DNA from: Selenomonadales bacterium
GTDB taxonomy: Bacteria > Bacillota > Negativicutes > Selenomonadales > Selenomonadaceae
Direction of reading: 5' to 3'
NCBI GenBank assembly: GCA_900769615.1
Contig: CAAGHH010000007.1
Location: 35,767-99,766 of the forward strand
DNA: 64,000 bases
The notes beneath the pieces were generated by a model. The model ran no database searches. It was not told where the DNA came from and was given only the letters and a program-made list of their open reading frames with translations. Below, piece after piece: positions 40,862 to 49,751 of this stretch (within the stretch, counting starts at the first letter, position 1; every line of letters starts with the position of its first letter). The position numbers and the translations under genes were made by a program.

Positions 40862-41578
40862 TTATTTAGTACCCCAGTAAAAATAAACACCAAGTATGCC
40901 TTGTGCAATACTTACGGAAAAATCAGATGCTAATGCTTCGTTACTGATAGCGTTAGGGAATTTTTGGGTCAGGGTGGCATGTGCTAATGACCAGCGCAGG
41001 TTAGTGCTGGTTACATCAGTGCATTGACTAGTGACAGGAATAAGTGAAATTGCTTTGGGAATAACAGCTTGCGAACAGCTAAAGGTGAATTTTTCAGTGG
41101 CTTTAATGAAAAAAATCGCTTCAGTTTCATCAATTATGGCGCAAGGAGTTTTGAAATTAGCGCAGCTAAAAATAGTGCTGTAGCTGTGATCAAAACGACC
41201 GCCAAAACCGCCCGTGATAATGATAGACTTAGCATTAGCCTGCTGCATAAGTTCCAGTGCTAGCTGCGTGTCGGTATGGTCTTTGGCACGGGGATGTTTT
41301 TGGGTGGGAACATGCTGCTCGGCAGCCCATTGCCAGGCACTGGCGCTGGCACTATCCCCGTCACCAATTAATAAGTCTGGGGTTAAATTGGCGTTTTGAC
41401 AGCTGTCGATACCATGATCAGCCGCAATGATTTTGACAAAATTATTCATGTCACATAGTTGATTAAGCCAATCAGCTTTGGGGGCGCGTCCGCCCGTAAT
41501 TAAAAGCTGGGGGGCTTGCAGGGAAGACGCAGCTAGGTTTAATTTAGGAGTTTTTAATACATTATTGATATTTTTCAC
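40862..41578 (-). CDS. thiN: thiamine diphosphokinase
   Basis: This enzyme transfers pyrophosphate from ATP to thiamine, giving thiamine diphosphate. Motifs visible are IAADHGIDSC, PDLLIGDGDSAS, KDHTDTQLALE and ITGGFGGRFDHSYS, which together form the active site of the family. At 238 residues it is slightly longer than the usual 210-220, with an N-terminal extension of about 25 residues. It converges with the methyltransferase gene with only 2 bases between the stops. Confidence 0.9.
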   Translation of the reverse strand: MKNINNVLKTPKLNLAASSLQAPQLLITGGRAPKADWLNQLCDMNNFVKIIAADHGIDSCQNANLTPDLLIGDGDSASASAWQWAAEQHVPTQKHPRAKDHTDTQLALELMQQANAKSIIITGGFGGRFDHSYSTIFSCANFKTPCAIIDETEAIFFIKATEKFTFSCSQAVIPKAISLIPVTSQCTDVTSTNLRWSLAHATLTQKFPNAISNEALASDFSVSIAQGILGVYFYWGTK

Positions 41579-41614
41579 AACAGAGCCTCACTTTTTGCTT
41601 TGTTTTTCAGTATA

Positions 41615-41647
41615 GCATGTTAAAATAACAATTATAGGATAACATGC
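41615..41647. promoter_or_regulatory. inverted repeat between divergent thiN and hydrolase genes
   Basis: GCATGTTA (41615-41622) and TAACATGC (41640-41647) are perfect 8-base arms 17 bases apart in the shared control region; a TTAAAAT -10-like element lies between. It may be an operator. Confidence 0.4.
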
Positions 41648-41693
41648 AGCTTTATTTAGGGCAAATAGCCCCGGAGAAAGGTGGTTTTAGTTT

Positions 41694-42371
41694 ATGGTAA
41701 AATTCAATTATTATGGTCATTCCTGTTTTATGCTGGATGATGGACAATACAAAGTATTATTCGATCCATTTATCACGGGAAATCCCAAAGTCAGCATCAA
41801 AGTGGATGAAATAGATTGTGACTATATATTAGTCTCCCATGCGCATGGTGATCATTTAGGCGATGCGCCAGAGATTGCAGCGCATACTGGAGCAGAATTA
41901 ATCGGTATTCCTGAAGTTTTAGCCATTTGCGATGAACGCGTGCCAGGCTTAAAGCAGCATCCAATGAATCTTGGCGGTTCACTAAATTTGCCTTTTGGCA
42001 AGGTTCGCATGACGATGGCGAAGCACAGTTCAGGTGTAGCAGGCGGCATTGCTTGCGGTTATGTGGTTTATATGGGCGGTTTGCAAATATACTTTGCTGG
42101 TGATACGGCACTATTTGGTGACATGCAGCTTATCGGTCGCAAAGACGAAATTGATTATGCAATATTGCCAATCGGTGATAATTACACTATGGGGCTTGAG
42201 GATGCAGCTTTAGCAGCGCAGTGGCTTAATGCCCGTCATGTGATTCCAGTTCATTATAACACTTGGCCGGTAATCAATCAGGATGTTCGGCATTATAAAG
42301 AGATAACGGAAGCTATGTCAAGAGCTGAGGTTCATATAGTAGCATCGGGTGAGACGCTGGATTTAAAATAA
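41694..42371 (+). CDS. UPF0173-type metal-dependent hydrolase
   Basis: This is a 225-residue metallo-beta-lactamase-fold protein. It starts VKFNYYGHSCFML, has the zinc motif HAHGDHLGD, and YFAGDTALFGDM plus the final HVIPVHYNTWP as further metal ligands; this pattern defines the UPF0173 group. The physiological substrate is unknown. GAAAGGTGG precedes the ATG. Its TAA overlaps the ATG of miaA by one base, so the two are translationally coupled. Confidence 0.92.
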   Translation: MVKFNYYGHSCFMLDDGQYKVLFDPFITGNPKVSIKVDEIDCDYILVSHAHGDHLGDAPEIAAHTGAELIGIPEVLAICDERVPGLKQHPMNLGGSLNLPFGKVRMTMAKHSSGVAGGIACGYVVYMGGLQIYFAGDTALFGDMQLIGRKDEIDYAILPIGDNYTMGLEDAALAAQWLNARHVIPVHYNTWPVINQDVRHYKEITEAMSRAEVHIVASGETLDLK

Positions 42372-43318
42372 TGAAGGATAAGTTAATTGTCATTTTAGGA
42401 CCAACGGCGGTTGGTAAAACAGATCTATCAATAGAGCTGGCTAAGAAACTCGCAACAGAAATTATTTCGGGGGATTCCATGCTTGTCTACCGTGGCTTTG
42501 ATATCGGATCAGCTAAGCCTGGCTTAAAGGAGCGGCAGGGGATAAAGCATCATCTTATTGATATCTTGGATCCAGCTCAAAATTTTGCTGTGACAGATTT
42601 TGTTATACGGGCAAAAAAAATAATTCATGAATTAAATGAACAGGGTAAAATCCCTGTTTTAGCTGGTGGTACTGGGCTTTATATCAAGGCACTGCTGGAA
42701 GGATATGAATTTAATGTTACCGAAGAACATACTGAATATCGGGATTATTTAGCTAAGCTGGGCGAAAAATATGGCAAAGAGTATGTTCATGCGATGTTGG
42801 CAAGGGTTAATCCTGAAGCGGCGGCTAGACTGCATGTAAATGATTTTCGCCGGGTGATAAGAGCGCTTGAAGTGGCGCATTTTGGCGCTGAAAAAATATC
42901 GCAGCAAAAAAAAGGTAATGATGAGGCAAGCCTTATTTATAATGTATATGTTATTGGTCTTAATCGTGAGCGAAAGTCCTTATATGAGAGAATAAATAAG
43001 CGGGTCGAAATGATGTTTGATGCGGGTCTCATAACAGAAGTAGCAAATCTGTTACAGTCAGGTGTAACACGAGCTATGCCAGCGATGAAGGGTATCGGTT
43101 ATAAAGAAACGGCAGCTTTTATAGCTGGGGATATGACCAAAATGGCGGCGCTGGAGCTTATTCAAAAATCAACACGTCATTTTGCGAAAAGGCAGCTTAC
43201 CTGGTACCGTAAAATGCCATATATTCATTGGTATATGGCAGATGAACTTTCAGCAGCCGAACTTTTGACAACGACAAGCCGCGACATTGCAGGATTTTTT
43301 GCTGAACATGGCGAATGA
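42371..43318 (+). CDS. miaA: tRNA dimethylallyltransferase
   Basis: This enzyme adds an isopentenyl group to A37 of tRNAs reading UNN codons. At 315 residues it has the P-loop GPTAVGKTDLS, SGDSMLVYRGFDIGSAKP, PVLAGGTGLYIKALLEG, the insertion domain and KGIGYKE. The start overlaps the preceding stop. miaA-hfq is a conserved pair in many bacteria, seen here with a 41-base gap. Confidence 0.97.
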   Translation: MKDKLIVILGPTAVGKTDLSIELAKKLATEIISGDSMLVYRGFDIGSAKPGLKERQGIKHHLIDILDPAQNFAVTDFVIRAKKIIHELNEQGKIPVLAGGTGLYIKALLEGYEFNVTEEHTEYRDYLAKLGEKYGKEYVHAMLARVNPEAAARLHVNDFRRVIRALEVAHFGAEKISQQKKGNDEASLIYNVYVIGLNRERKSLYERINKRVEMMFDAGLITEVANLLQSGVTRAMPAMKGIGYKETAAFIAGDMTKMAALELIQKSTRHFAKRQLTWYRKMPYIHWYMADELSAAELLTTTSRDIAGFFAEHGE

Positions 43319-43359
43319 AATAATGAAGTATAGAGGACAGCTTATTTGGAGGGGTTTTT

Positions 43360-43611
43360 ATGCCAACAAAGGTTATTAATTTGCAGGATAATTTTTTAAA
43401 TCAGTTGCGTAAAGATGGAGCAATAGTAACTATTCATTTGGTCAATGGTTTTCAGATAAAGGGAAAAATTAAGGCTTTTGATAATTTTGTTTTGCTTTTA
43501 AGCGTTGACGCCCAAGGTAAACAGCAAATGGTATATAAACATGCTATTTCAACGATTACGCCATTAGAAGCAGTAAAGGTTACTTTGAATAGCGAAAAAA
43601 CAGCGCAGTAA
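43360..43611 (+). CDS. hfq: RNA chaperone Hfq
   Basis: The protein is 83 residues with the Sm1 motif (LQDNFLNQLRKDGAIVTIHLVNGFQIKGKIKAFDNFVLLL in outline) and the Sm2 motif MVYKHAISTI, in which KH is diagnostic for Hfq. It forms hexameric rings that bind sRNAs and mRNAs. GGAGGGG precedes the ATG. It is cotranscribed with miaA and closed by a good terminator. The C-terminal tail is short, as in Firmicutes. Confidence 0.97.
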   Translation: MPTKVINLQDNFLNQLRKDGAIVTIHLVNGFQIKGKIKAFDNFVLLLSVDAQGKQQMVYKHAISTITPLEAVKVTLNSEKTAQ

Positions 43612-43622
43612 TAGTATCAGTA

Positions 43623-43653
43623 AAAGGACCTTCCGTTTTTAGGGAGGTCCTTT
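43623..43653 (+). terminator. hfq terminator
   Basis: 12-pair stem (43623-43634 with 43642-43653, one G-U), 7-base loop, short T-run. Confidence 0.82.
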
Positions 43654-43677
43654 AATGTCAGATGAAAGGAAAATAAT

Positions 43678-44136
43678 GTGAAAAATAAGCGTGGATTTGA
43701 GATAGTAAGCAATTGGCAGGCTAAAGGTATAAACATACCAGTTAGAAAAACTGCCGCTAGTGCCGGCTATGATTTAGCAGCTGCCATAACAGTAACGATC
43801 GCACCGCAAGCAATAGTCTTGGTACCGACGGGGATCAAGGCGTATATGCAGGACGATGAGGTTTTGGAAATTTATATCCGGTCAAGTTTAGCGATAAAGA
43901 AGCAGCTGCGACTAGCTAATAATGTCGGAATAATAGATGCTGATTATTATGACAATGAGAGCAATGAAGGACATATAATGCTCGCTATGTATAATTTTGG
44001 CAAGGAAACAGTTATGCTTAAACAGGGGGAACGGATAGCGCAAGGGATATTTAAAAAATATTTGCTGACTGATGGTGATAATGCTGGTGCGGGGGATAAG
44101 CGTCAGGGTGGTTTTGGTTCAACCGGATCAGATTAA
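43678..44136 (+). CDS. dut: dUTP diphosphatase
   Basis: This enzyme hydrolyses dUTP to dUMP, keeping uracil out of DNA. The 152-residue trimeric-type dUTPase shows motif 1 SAGYDLAAA, motif 2 IRSSLAIKKQLRLANNVGIID (from the second into the third motif), the fourth motif KQGERIAQGIF and the final glycine-rich RQGGFGSTGSD. The GTG start at 43678 has AAAGGAAA 5 bases upstream. It sits between the hfq terminator and rarA, 30 bases before the latter. Confidence 0.92.
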   Translation: MKNKRGFEIVSNWQAKGINIPVRKTAASAGYDLAAAITVTIAPQAIVLVPTGIKAYMQDDEVLEIYIRSSLAIKKQLRLANNVGIIDADYYDNESNEGHIMLAMYNFGKETVMLKQGERIAQGIFKKYLLTDGDNAGAGDKRQGGFGSTGSD

Positions 44137-44166
44137 GTTTGCTGGAACAAGAAAGGAAATGTTATT

Positions 44167-45522
44167 ATGCAGGATGAGGGTATGGATCTTTTTGCGGCGG
44201 CTGCTGCTTATGATAATAATGTGCAAAAAAATGGTAATATGAAAGCATTTGAACCGCTGGCTAGAAGGATGCGTCCCCGGAATTTTAAAGAATTTATTGG
44301 TCAGCAGGAAGCCGTAGGGAATGGTCGTTTTTTGCGGCAGATGATTGAGCAGGACAGGATATCATCAATGATTTTTTTTGGTCCTCCGGGAACAGGCAAA
44401 ACGACTTTAGCGCAGATGATTGCTGGTATGACGGGCAGTAATTTTTGTAAATTAAACGCGGTGTCGGCTGGCATTCAAGATATTCGTAAAATTGTCAAAG
44501 AGGCGGATGAACAACGGAAATATTATCAAAAGCGCACAATAGTTTTCATTGATGAAATACATCGCTTCAACAAGGGACAGCAAGATGTGCTGTTGCCCTT
44601 TGTTGAAGATGGCAGGCTGATATTAATTGGTGCTACTACCGAAAATCCTTTTTTTGAAGTCAATCATGCTTTGCTGTCGAGAGTGCGCATAGTAAGGCTT
44701 TATCAGTTGACTGATGGTGAGCTGATAAAGATTTTGCAGCAGGCGTTAAGTGATAAGGAACGCGGGCTGGGCGGACAAAATATTGCAGCTGATGGAAGTG
44801 TTTTGCAAGCTATCGCTCAAATGGCTGGCGGTGATGCACGAATGGCTTTAAATATTATAGAAGGAGCGGCAACGATGCTCCCCCTTAGCGGTGGTACAAT
44901 AACCATTGATATGGTGCAGGAAATCCTTGGACAGCGTGTGCAAAAATATGATAAAACCGGTGATAATCACTATGATACGGTGTCGGCTTTTATCAAGAGC
45001 ATGCGCGGAAGTGATCCGGATGCGGCATTGCATTATTTAGCAAGAATGTTGGTAGCTGGCGAAGATGTCAAATTCATTGCCCGCCGCATAGTAATCTGTG
45101 CGTCAGAAGATGTAGGTAATGCCGACCCGATGGCGCTGGTAGTCGCAATGAATGCTGCTCAAGCAGTACAGTTTATCGGTATGCCGGAGGCTAGGATTAC
45201 GCTAAGTCAAGCAGTAAGCTATGTAGCATCAGCTCCTAAAAGCAATGCTTCTTATAAAGCGATAGCTGCGGCGGAAAATGATGTGCGTACGAAAAATTGC
45301 GGAGCGGTACCCCTGCATTTACGTGATTCACATTATAAAGGTGCCGCTAAGTTAGGGCATGGCACGGATTATATTTATCCGCATGATTATCAAGGACATT
45401 TTAAAGCGCAGCAATATCTGCCTGATGCAATCAAGACGGCACATTATTATCAGCCGACAACTAATGGTGCTGAAAACCGCTTAGGTGAATATCTTCACAG
45501 CTGCTGGCCGGAGCGCTTCTGA
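44167..45522 (+). CDS. rarA: replication-associated recombination protein A (MgsA)
   Basis: This is an AAA+ ATPase acting at stalled replication forks, related to clamp loaders. At 451 residues it has RPRNFKEFIGQQEAVG, Walker A GPPGTGKTTL, Walker B IVFIDEIHRFNKGQQD and the C-terminal tetramerisation domain (KSNASYKAI, LRDSHYKGAAKLGHG). AGAAAGGAAATG precedes the ATG. It is followed by an Rrf2 regulator and cysteine desulfurase as in Bacillus (yrvN-cymR-yrvO). Confidence 0.96.
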   Translation: MQDEGMDLFAAAAAYDNNVQKNGNMKAFEPLARRMRPRNFKEFIGQQEAVGNGRFLRQMIEQDRISSMIFFGPPGTGKTTLAQMIAGMTGSNFCKLNAVSAGIQDIRKIVKEADEQRKYYQKRTIVFIDEIHRFNKGQQDVLLPFVEDGRLILIGATTENPFFEVNHALLSRVRIVRLYQLTDGELIKILQQALSDKERGLGGQNIAADGSVLQAIAQMAGGDARMALNIIEGAATMLPLSGGTITIDMVQEILGQRVQKYDKTGDNHYDTVSAFIKSMRGSDPDAALHYLARMLVAGEDVKFIARRIVICASEDVGNADPMALVVAMNAAQAVQFIGMPEARITLSQAVSYVASAPKSNASYKAIAAAENDVRTKNCGAVPLHLRDSHYKGAAKLGHGTDYIYPHDYQGHFKAQQYLPDAIKTAHYYQPTTNGAENRLGEYLHSCWPERF

Positions 45523-45598
45523 TTTTTGACACATATAGTACTTTCTGCTATATTGAAAAATAAAACCTAGGAAAATACTCGGATTTGAGGGGTGCGAT

Positions 45599-46048
45599 AT
45601 GAAAATATCAACTAAGGGGCGTTATAGTGTGACTGCACTTTATGAATTGGCTTTGCATTATGGCAGTGGTCCGGTATCGCTAAAAAGCGTGGCGCAGAGT
45701 CAAGGGCTCTCGGAGAATTATTTAGAACAACTGATGGTGCCTTTAAGGCGGGCGGGAATAGTAAAAAGTATTCGTGGCGCTCAGGGCGGATATATGCTAT
45801 CTAAAGCACCGGAAAATATAACCATCGGTGAAATAATAACGACAGTCGAAGGTCCGATTGCGGTGGTTGATTGTCTGCTTGCTGATGCTAAAGCAGCTGA
45901 TCAGCGCTGTGATAAAGCTGGTGCCTGCGTAACTCGTGGCATTTGGGAAAAAGTGTGTGATAGTATAAGTGAGGTTTTGAGTAATATTACTTTAAAGACT
46001 CTGCTTGATAATGACAAAAGCAATGAGCACGTGGGGTGTGCGCGATGA
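45599..46048 (+). CDS. Rrf2-family transcriptional regulator (IscR/CymR-like)
   Basis: This 149-residue winged-helix regulator opens MKISTKGRYSVTALYELALHYG, with SLKSVAQSQGLSENYLEQLM as recognition region and VKSIRGAQGGYML as wing. Three cysteines (DCLLADAKAADQRCDKAGAC region) are spaced like the [2Fe-2S] ligands of IscR, so it probably senses Fe-S status, unlike CymR, which lacks them. It overlaps the cysteine desulfurase gene (ATGA), and the pair should be regulated together, perhaps autogenously. GAGGGGTGCG precedes the ATG. Confidence 0.92.
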   Translation: MKISTKGRYSVTALYELALHYGSGPVSLKSVAQSQGLSENYLEQLMVPLRRAGIVKSIRGAQGGYMLSKAPENITIGEIITTVEGPIAVVDCLLADAKAADQRCDKAGACVTRGIWEKVCDSISEVLSNITLKTLLDNDKSNEHVGCAR

Positions 46049-47202
46049 AAGAGATATATTTAGATTATGCGGCGACAACTCCCGTTGACGAAAGAGTTTA
46101 TGCCAAGATGCAGCCTTTTTTTATGGCGCAGTTTGGCAATCCGTCAAGTCTTTATGCTTATGGCAGGGAAGCTGGTAAGGCAGTAAGGAACGCTAGAGCG
46201 CAAGTGGCTGAACTATTGCAGGCAGATCCAAGTGAAATATTCTTTACAAGTGGTGGCAGTGAAAGCGATAATTGGGCCTTAAAGGGAATGGCGTTTGCTT
46301 TGCGTCGTGCTGGTCGGGGCAATCATATTATAACGACGCAAATTGAACATCATGCCGTTTTAAATACTTGTAAGTGGCTGGAACAGGAAGGCTTTGCCGT
46401 TACTTATTTACCGGTAGATGCTGAAGGCCGGGTAACACTGGCTGATGTTTGTAAGGCTGTTCGCCAAGATACTATTATTGTTAGCATTATGACGGCTAAT
46501 AATGAAGTCGGAACTATTGAGCCAATAGCAGAAATTGGGGCCTGGCTTCGGGATGAGGGAATATTTTTTCATACTGACGCCGTGCAGGCTGCCGGGCACA
46601 TACCGCTGGCAGTAAATGAGCTTAATGTAGATGCACTATCGCTGTCGGGACACAAATTGTACGGACCTAAGGGGATAGGCGTGCTCTATTTGCAGCGAGG
46701 CTTTGTGCCTGATGCTTTGATTCATGGCGGAGCACAGGAACGAGAGCTGCGGGCGGGCACGGAAAATACTGCCGGCATTGTTGGCTTAGGGGAAGCAGCC
46801 GCTATTGCTAAAACTGAACTCGGCAGTGAATGGAAGCGCTTGTCTAATTTGCGTGACGTATTGATAAGTGAAATTGAAAAAATTTCGGGAAGCTTTATAA
46901 ATGGTGATAAAAAATATCGTTTGCCGGGCAATGTTAATTTTGGTATTCATGGAATATCACAGGATACCCTGCTGATTCGCTTAGATATGGCAGGCTTTGC
47001 CGTATCCGCTGGAAGCGCTTGCAGTGCGGGATCGCTTGAATCATCACATGTGCTTACGGCTATGGGACAAACGGCTAAGAAAGCAGCCTTAGCTATAAGG
47101 GTGACATTAGGGCGCTTTACTACTAATGATGATATCAGCGCCTTTATCGCTGAATTAAAAAATATTGTCAATTCCTTAAATAAAGAAAGAAAGCAGGAAT
47201 AG
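46045..47202 (+). CDS. cysteine desulfurase (NifS/IscS family)
   Basis: This PLP enzyme removes sulfur from cysteine for Fe-S cluster and thionucleoside synthesis. The 385-residue protein starts MKEIYLDYAATTPVDERV, has the Schiff-base lysine in SLSGHKLYGPKG, the catalytic Cys in SAGSACSAGS, and the HTDAVQAAG motif. ATG 46045 overlaps the stop of the Rrf2 gene; an earlier GTG is less likely. In Bacillus the tRNA thiolase gene mnmA follows; here a D,D-carboxypeptidase gene begins immediately instead. Confidence 0.95.
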   Translation: MKEIYLDYAATTPVDERVYAKMQPFFMAQFGNPSSLYAYGREAGKAVRNARAQVAELLQADPSEIFFTSGGSESDNWALKGMAFALRRAGRGNHIITTQIEHHAVLNTCKWLEQEGFAVTYLPVDAEGRVTLADVCKAVRQDTIIVSIMTANNEVGTIEPIAEIGAWLRDEGIFFHTDAVQAAGHIPLAVNELNVDALSLSGHKLYGPKGIGVLYLQRGFVPDALIHGGAQERELRAGTENTAGIVGLGEAAAIAKTELGSEWKRLSNLRDVLISEIEKISGSFINGDKKYRLPGNVNFGIHGISQDTLLIRLDMAGFAVSAGSACSAGSLESSHVLTAMGQTAKKAALAIRVTLGRFTTNDDISAFIAELKNIVNSLNKERKQE

Positions 47203-47203
47203 T

Positions 47204-48016
47204 ATGAATCTGAAACAAAAAATAAATAGTTTGTTTATAGCTTGTATTTTAGTTGTTTTAAGCGCGGCTACGGCTTTAGCAGCACCGGATGTTTCAGCTG
47301 ATGCTGCTATTGTTATTGACCACAATAGCGGTGCAGTGCTTTATGAGAAAAATCCAGATAAACGTGAATATCCAGCTAGTATGACTAAAATGATGACTTG
47401 TATTCTAGCCTTAGAAAACAGCAAACCAGATAGGATAGTGGAAGTAAGTGCCAATGCGGCTGATGTGGAGTGTACTCGTCTTTACCCAGGATATCAGCTG
47501 CGCATGGCGGATATTTTAAAGCAGATGATGCTTATTTCGGATAATGGCTGTGCTACTGCTATTGGTGAATCCTTAGCCGAGGGTGATATTAATTACTTTG
47601 CGGAACTAATGAATCGCAAAGCCCAGGATCTTGGTATGACTAATTCGCATTTTGTCAATGCCAATGGTATGCCGGACTATAATCACTATTCAACCGCTCG
47701 TGATATAGCTAAATTAGCTAATTATGCGTTTAATAATCAGGAATTTCGTAAAATCGTTGGCACTAATACCTGTAATGTCTACTATATAGTACCAGCAGGG
47801 CATAGCGAATACTGTGAAAATACTAATGAACTTCTTACTACCTATGCTGGCTGCATTGGCGGTAAAACTGGCTGGACTAGTGCCGCTCGTGGCTGCCTGA
47901 CGGTAGCGGCTAATAGAGATGGTCGGGAGCTTATCGCAGTTGTCATGCATTCTTATGATGATGAAACTAGATTCAGCGAAGCGGCAGCTTTGCTCGATTA
48001 TGGTTTTGCTCAATAA
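47204..48016 (+). CDS. D-alanyl-D-alanine carboxypeptidase (PBP5/DacF family)
   Basis: This is a secreted S11 serine peptidase that trims the terminal D-Ala from peptidoglycan stem peptides. The 270-residue protein has a signal peptide (about 1-27, ending ALA-AP) and the three penicillin-binding motifs: SxxK as PASMTKMM, SxN as SDNGCA and KTG as GGKTGWT. It lacks the C-terminal membrane-anchoring domain of DacA/PBP5, so it may be soluble or periplasmic. It begins one base after the desulfurase stop, so expression is tied to that operon. A terminator follows. Confidence 0.92.
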   Translation: MNLKQKINSLFIACILVVLSAATALAAPDVSADAAIVIDHNSGAVLYEKNPDKREYPASMTKMMTCILALENSKPDRIVEVSANAADVECTRLYPGYQLRMADILKQMMLISDNGCATAIGESLAEGDINYFAELMNRKAQDLGMTNSHFVNANGMPDYNHYSTARDIAKLANYAFNNQEFRKIVGTNTCNVYYIVPAGHSEYCENTNELLTTYAGCIGGKTGWTSAARGCLTVAANRDGRELIAVVMHSYDDETRFSEAAALLDYGFAQ

Positions 48017-48051
48017 AAAATCGTCCGTCAGTACATTGACGGGCGATTTTT
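48016..48051. terminator. bidirectional terminator
   Basis: 15-pair stem (48016-48030 with 48037-48051, one G-U) with A-run and T-run flanks, placed between converging genes. Confidence 0.9.
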
Positions 48052-48075
48052 ATTGCCTTGTAAGGGTATAGTGAA

Positions 48076-49542
48076 CTATAGAACTAATCCTAAAAATTTC
48101 CAATAAGTAGCTGATAATAAGAGGATAGTACCATAGGCGATTATCGTTAAAGGTATACCAGTTTTGATAAAATCTTTAGCTGCAAAGGCGCCAGTGCTAA
48201 AAGCTACCATGTTTTGCGGAGCATTTACTGGCAGAATAAAGCCAAAGCAAATAACATACTGCAAGATAACCGTCATGCCGACAACGTTTAGGGCATTGTG
48301 TTCAGAAGCACCTTGCAAAACAGAAATTATAATTGGAATCATGGCTGCGGCTAACGCTGTAGCACTGGCAAAGCCCATGTGAATGATAATGAGGAAAAGA
48401 GCTAGTATCGCGATAATAAAGAAAGCCGTGGTATCGTAAAGATTAAAGGTGTTAACAATGACGTGGGCAATCCAATCAGCAGCTTTGGTTGAAAGAATGG
48501 TAGAGCCTAAGCTGATGCCAACGCCAAAAAGGACTAATGTGCCCCAGCCGATACGGCTTTGGGCTTCTTTCCAGCTCATGATGCCGATGCCGGGCAAAAG
48601 CATCAGAGTGATAGCAGCTAACGTAGTAGAAGAAGTATCGAAGGGGTGGAGAATTTTTTCGGTTGACCATAAAAAGAGCAAAATTACCGAGATAAACATA
48701 AGCTTTTTTTCTTCACTGCGCATTGGACCTAGCTTAGCCAGTTCTTTAGCGATAGTTTTTTGACCACCGGGCACTTCGTCCATTTCAGGCGGGATTAATT
48801 TTAGCAGTACAAAGTAGAGAATTACACTCATGATGATAGCAAACGGCGCGGCAGCGATAAACCAGTCAAGCCAGCTTACGGTAGTTCCCAGCTGTTTTTC
48901 GATAAAGCCGATAGCGATCATGTTTTGGGCTGCTGCGGTTTTGATGCCGACATTCCAAATGCTGTCAGCTTGTGCAATCGCTATCATCATGACGGCAGAA
49001 AAACGGCTTTTGAGTGGTACGCCAAAGGCTGAAATAATGCCGAGTACGATAGGAACCATACAGGAAACTCTGGCAGTCGTGCTAGGGACAAAGAAACTTA
49101 AAACAAAACCAACAATTATGACACCGGCGAGCACCCTGTTGGTACGGGCACCGATTTTTGACAGAATAAAGAGGGCGATGCGGCGATCAAGTCCGGTTTT
49201 CATCATAGCGGCAGCAATAAAAAGAGCCGCTCCCACCAAGGCGAGCGCTGGACTGGAAAAACCGGATAGTGCCATTTTTAGCGCGCCGGAAGTACCAAGT
49301 ACCTTGCTGGGATTTAGCATGTTAGGAGCAGTGCCCAGCAAAAAGGCCATCAACGACATAATAACAGCTGCCGAAACTGGATAAGAAACAGCTTCGGTTA
49401 TCCAAATGATAACGGAAAATACCAGCACGCCAAGCATTCGGTGTCCAGCTGAAGAAAGATCTGGTGGGGTTGGCACAAGTAAAATAAGTGCCAGAACAAT
49501 AAATGCTAGAGGCAAGCCCATGATACCAAGGTTTCTTTTCAT
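48076..49542 (-). CDS. DASS/SLC13-family anion symporter
   Basis: This 488-residue membrane protein has about 12 hydrophobic segments. Family features include the early VFSVIIWITEAVSYPVSA, the Ser-Asn-type hairpin regions FVPSTTARVSCMVPI and the C-terminal ILPVNAPQNMVAFSTG, which resembles the CitT/TtdT subgroup of di- and tricarboxylate carriers. Substrates could be succinate, citrate, tartrate or similar. The start MKRNLG follows GGGATGATG on the minus strand. It is alone between a shared terminator and a divergent gene. Confidence 0.88.
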   Translation of the reverse strand: MKRNLGIMGLPLAFIVLALILLVPTPPDLSSAGHRMLGVLVFSVIIWITEAVSYPVSAAVIMSLMAFLLGTAPNMLNPSKVLGTSGALKMALSGFSSPALALVGAALFIAAAMMKTGLDRRIALFILSKIGARTNRVLAGVIIVGFVLSFFVPSTTARVSCMVPIVLGIISAFGVPLKSRFSAVMMIAIAQADSIWNVGIKTAAAQNMIAIGFIEKQLGTTVSWLDWFIAAAPFAIIMSVILYFVLLKLIPPEMDEVPGGQKTIAKELAKLGPMRSEEKKLMFISVILLFLWSTEKILHPFDTSSTTLAAITLMLLPGIGIMSWKEAQSRIGWGTLVLFGVGISLGSTILSTKAADWIAHVIVNTFNLYDTTAFFIIAILALFLIIIHMGFASATALAAAMIPIIISVLQGASEHNALNVVGMTVILQYVICFGFILPVNAPQNMVAFSTGAFAAKDFIKTGIPLTIIAYGTILLLSATYWKFLGLVL

Positions 49543-49687
49543 AATAACATCATCCCTTTTATAATATACCAATTAGTACATAGAAACTATATAAAATTAA
49601 TATGGATATATATTATCGCGCCTCAAAACAGTTGTCAATGTGTAAAGTACAATAAATAATAAAAAATCTCAATTAACGGGTAATCAA

Positions 49688-49716
49688 TTGACATATTGTC
49701 CTTTATGTGTTAAGTT
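49688..49716 (+). promoter_or_regulatory. promoter ahead of the membrane-protein gene
   Basis: TTGACA (49688-49693), a 17-base spacer and a weak -10 TAAGTT (49711-49716), 36 bases before the ATG. Confidence 0.5.
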
Positions 49717-49751
49717 ATGTCCGTAATTAATAATGACAGGAGGAAAATTTT

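Noticed and set aside
48830..49384. Antisense frame of 184 codons over the DASS transporter
   Set aside because: No start context, composition is the reverse complement of membrane-helix codons, and the sense strand is an unmistakable transporter.
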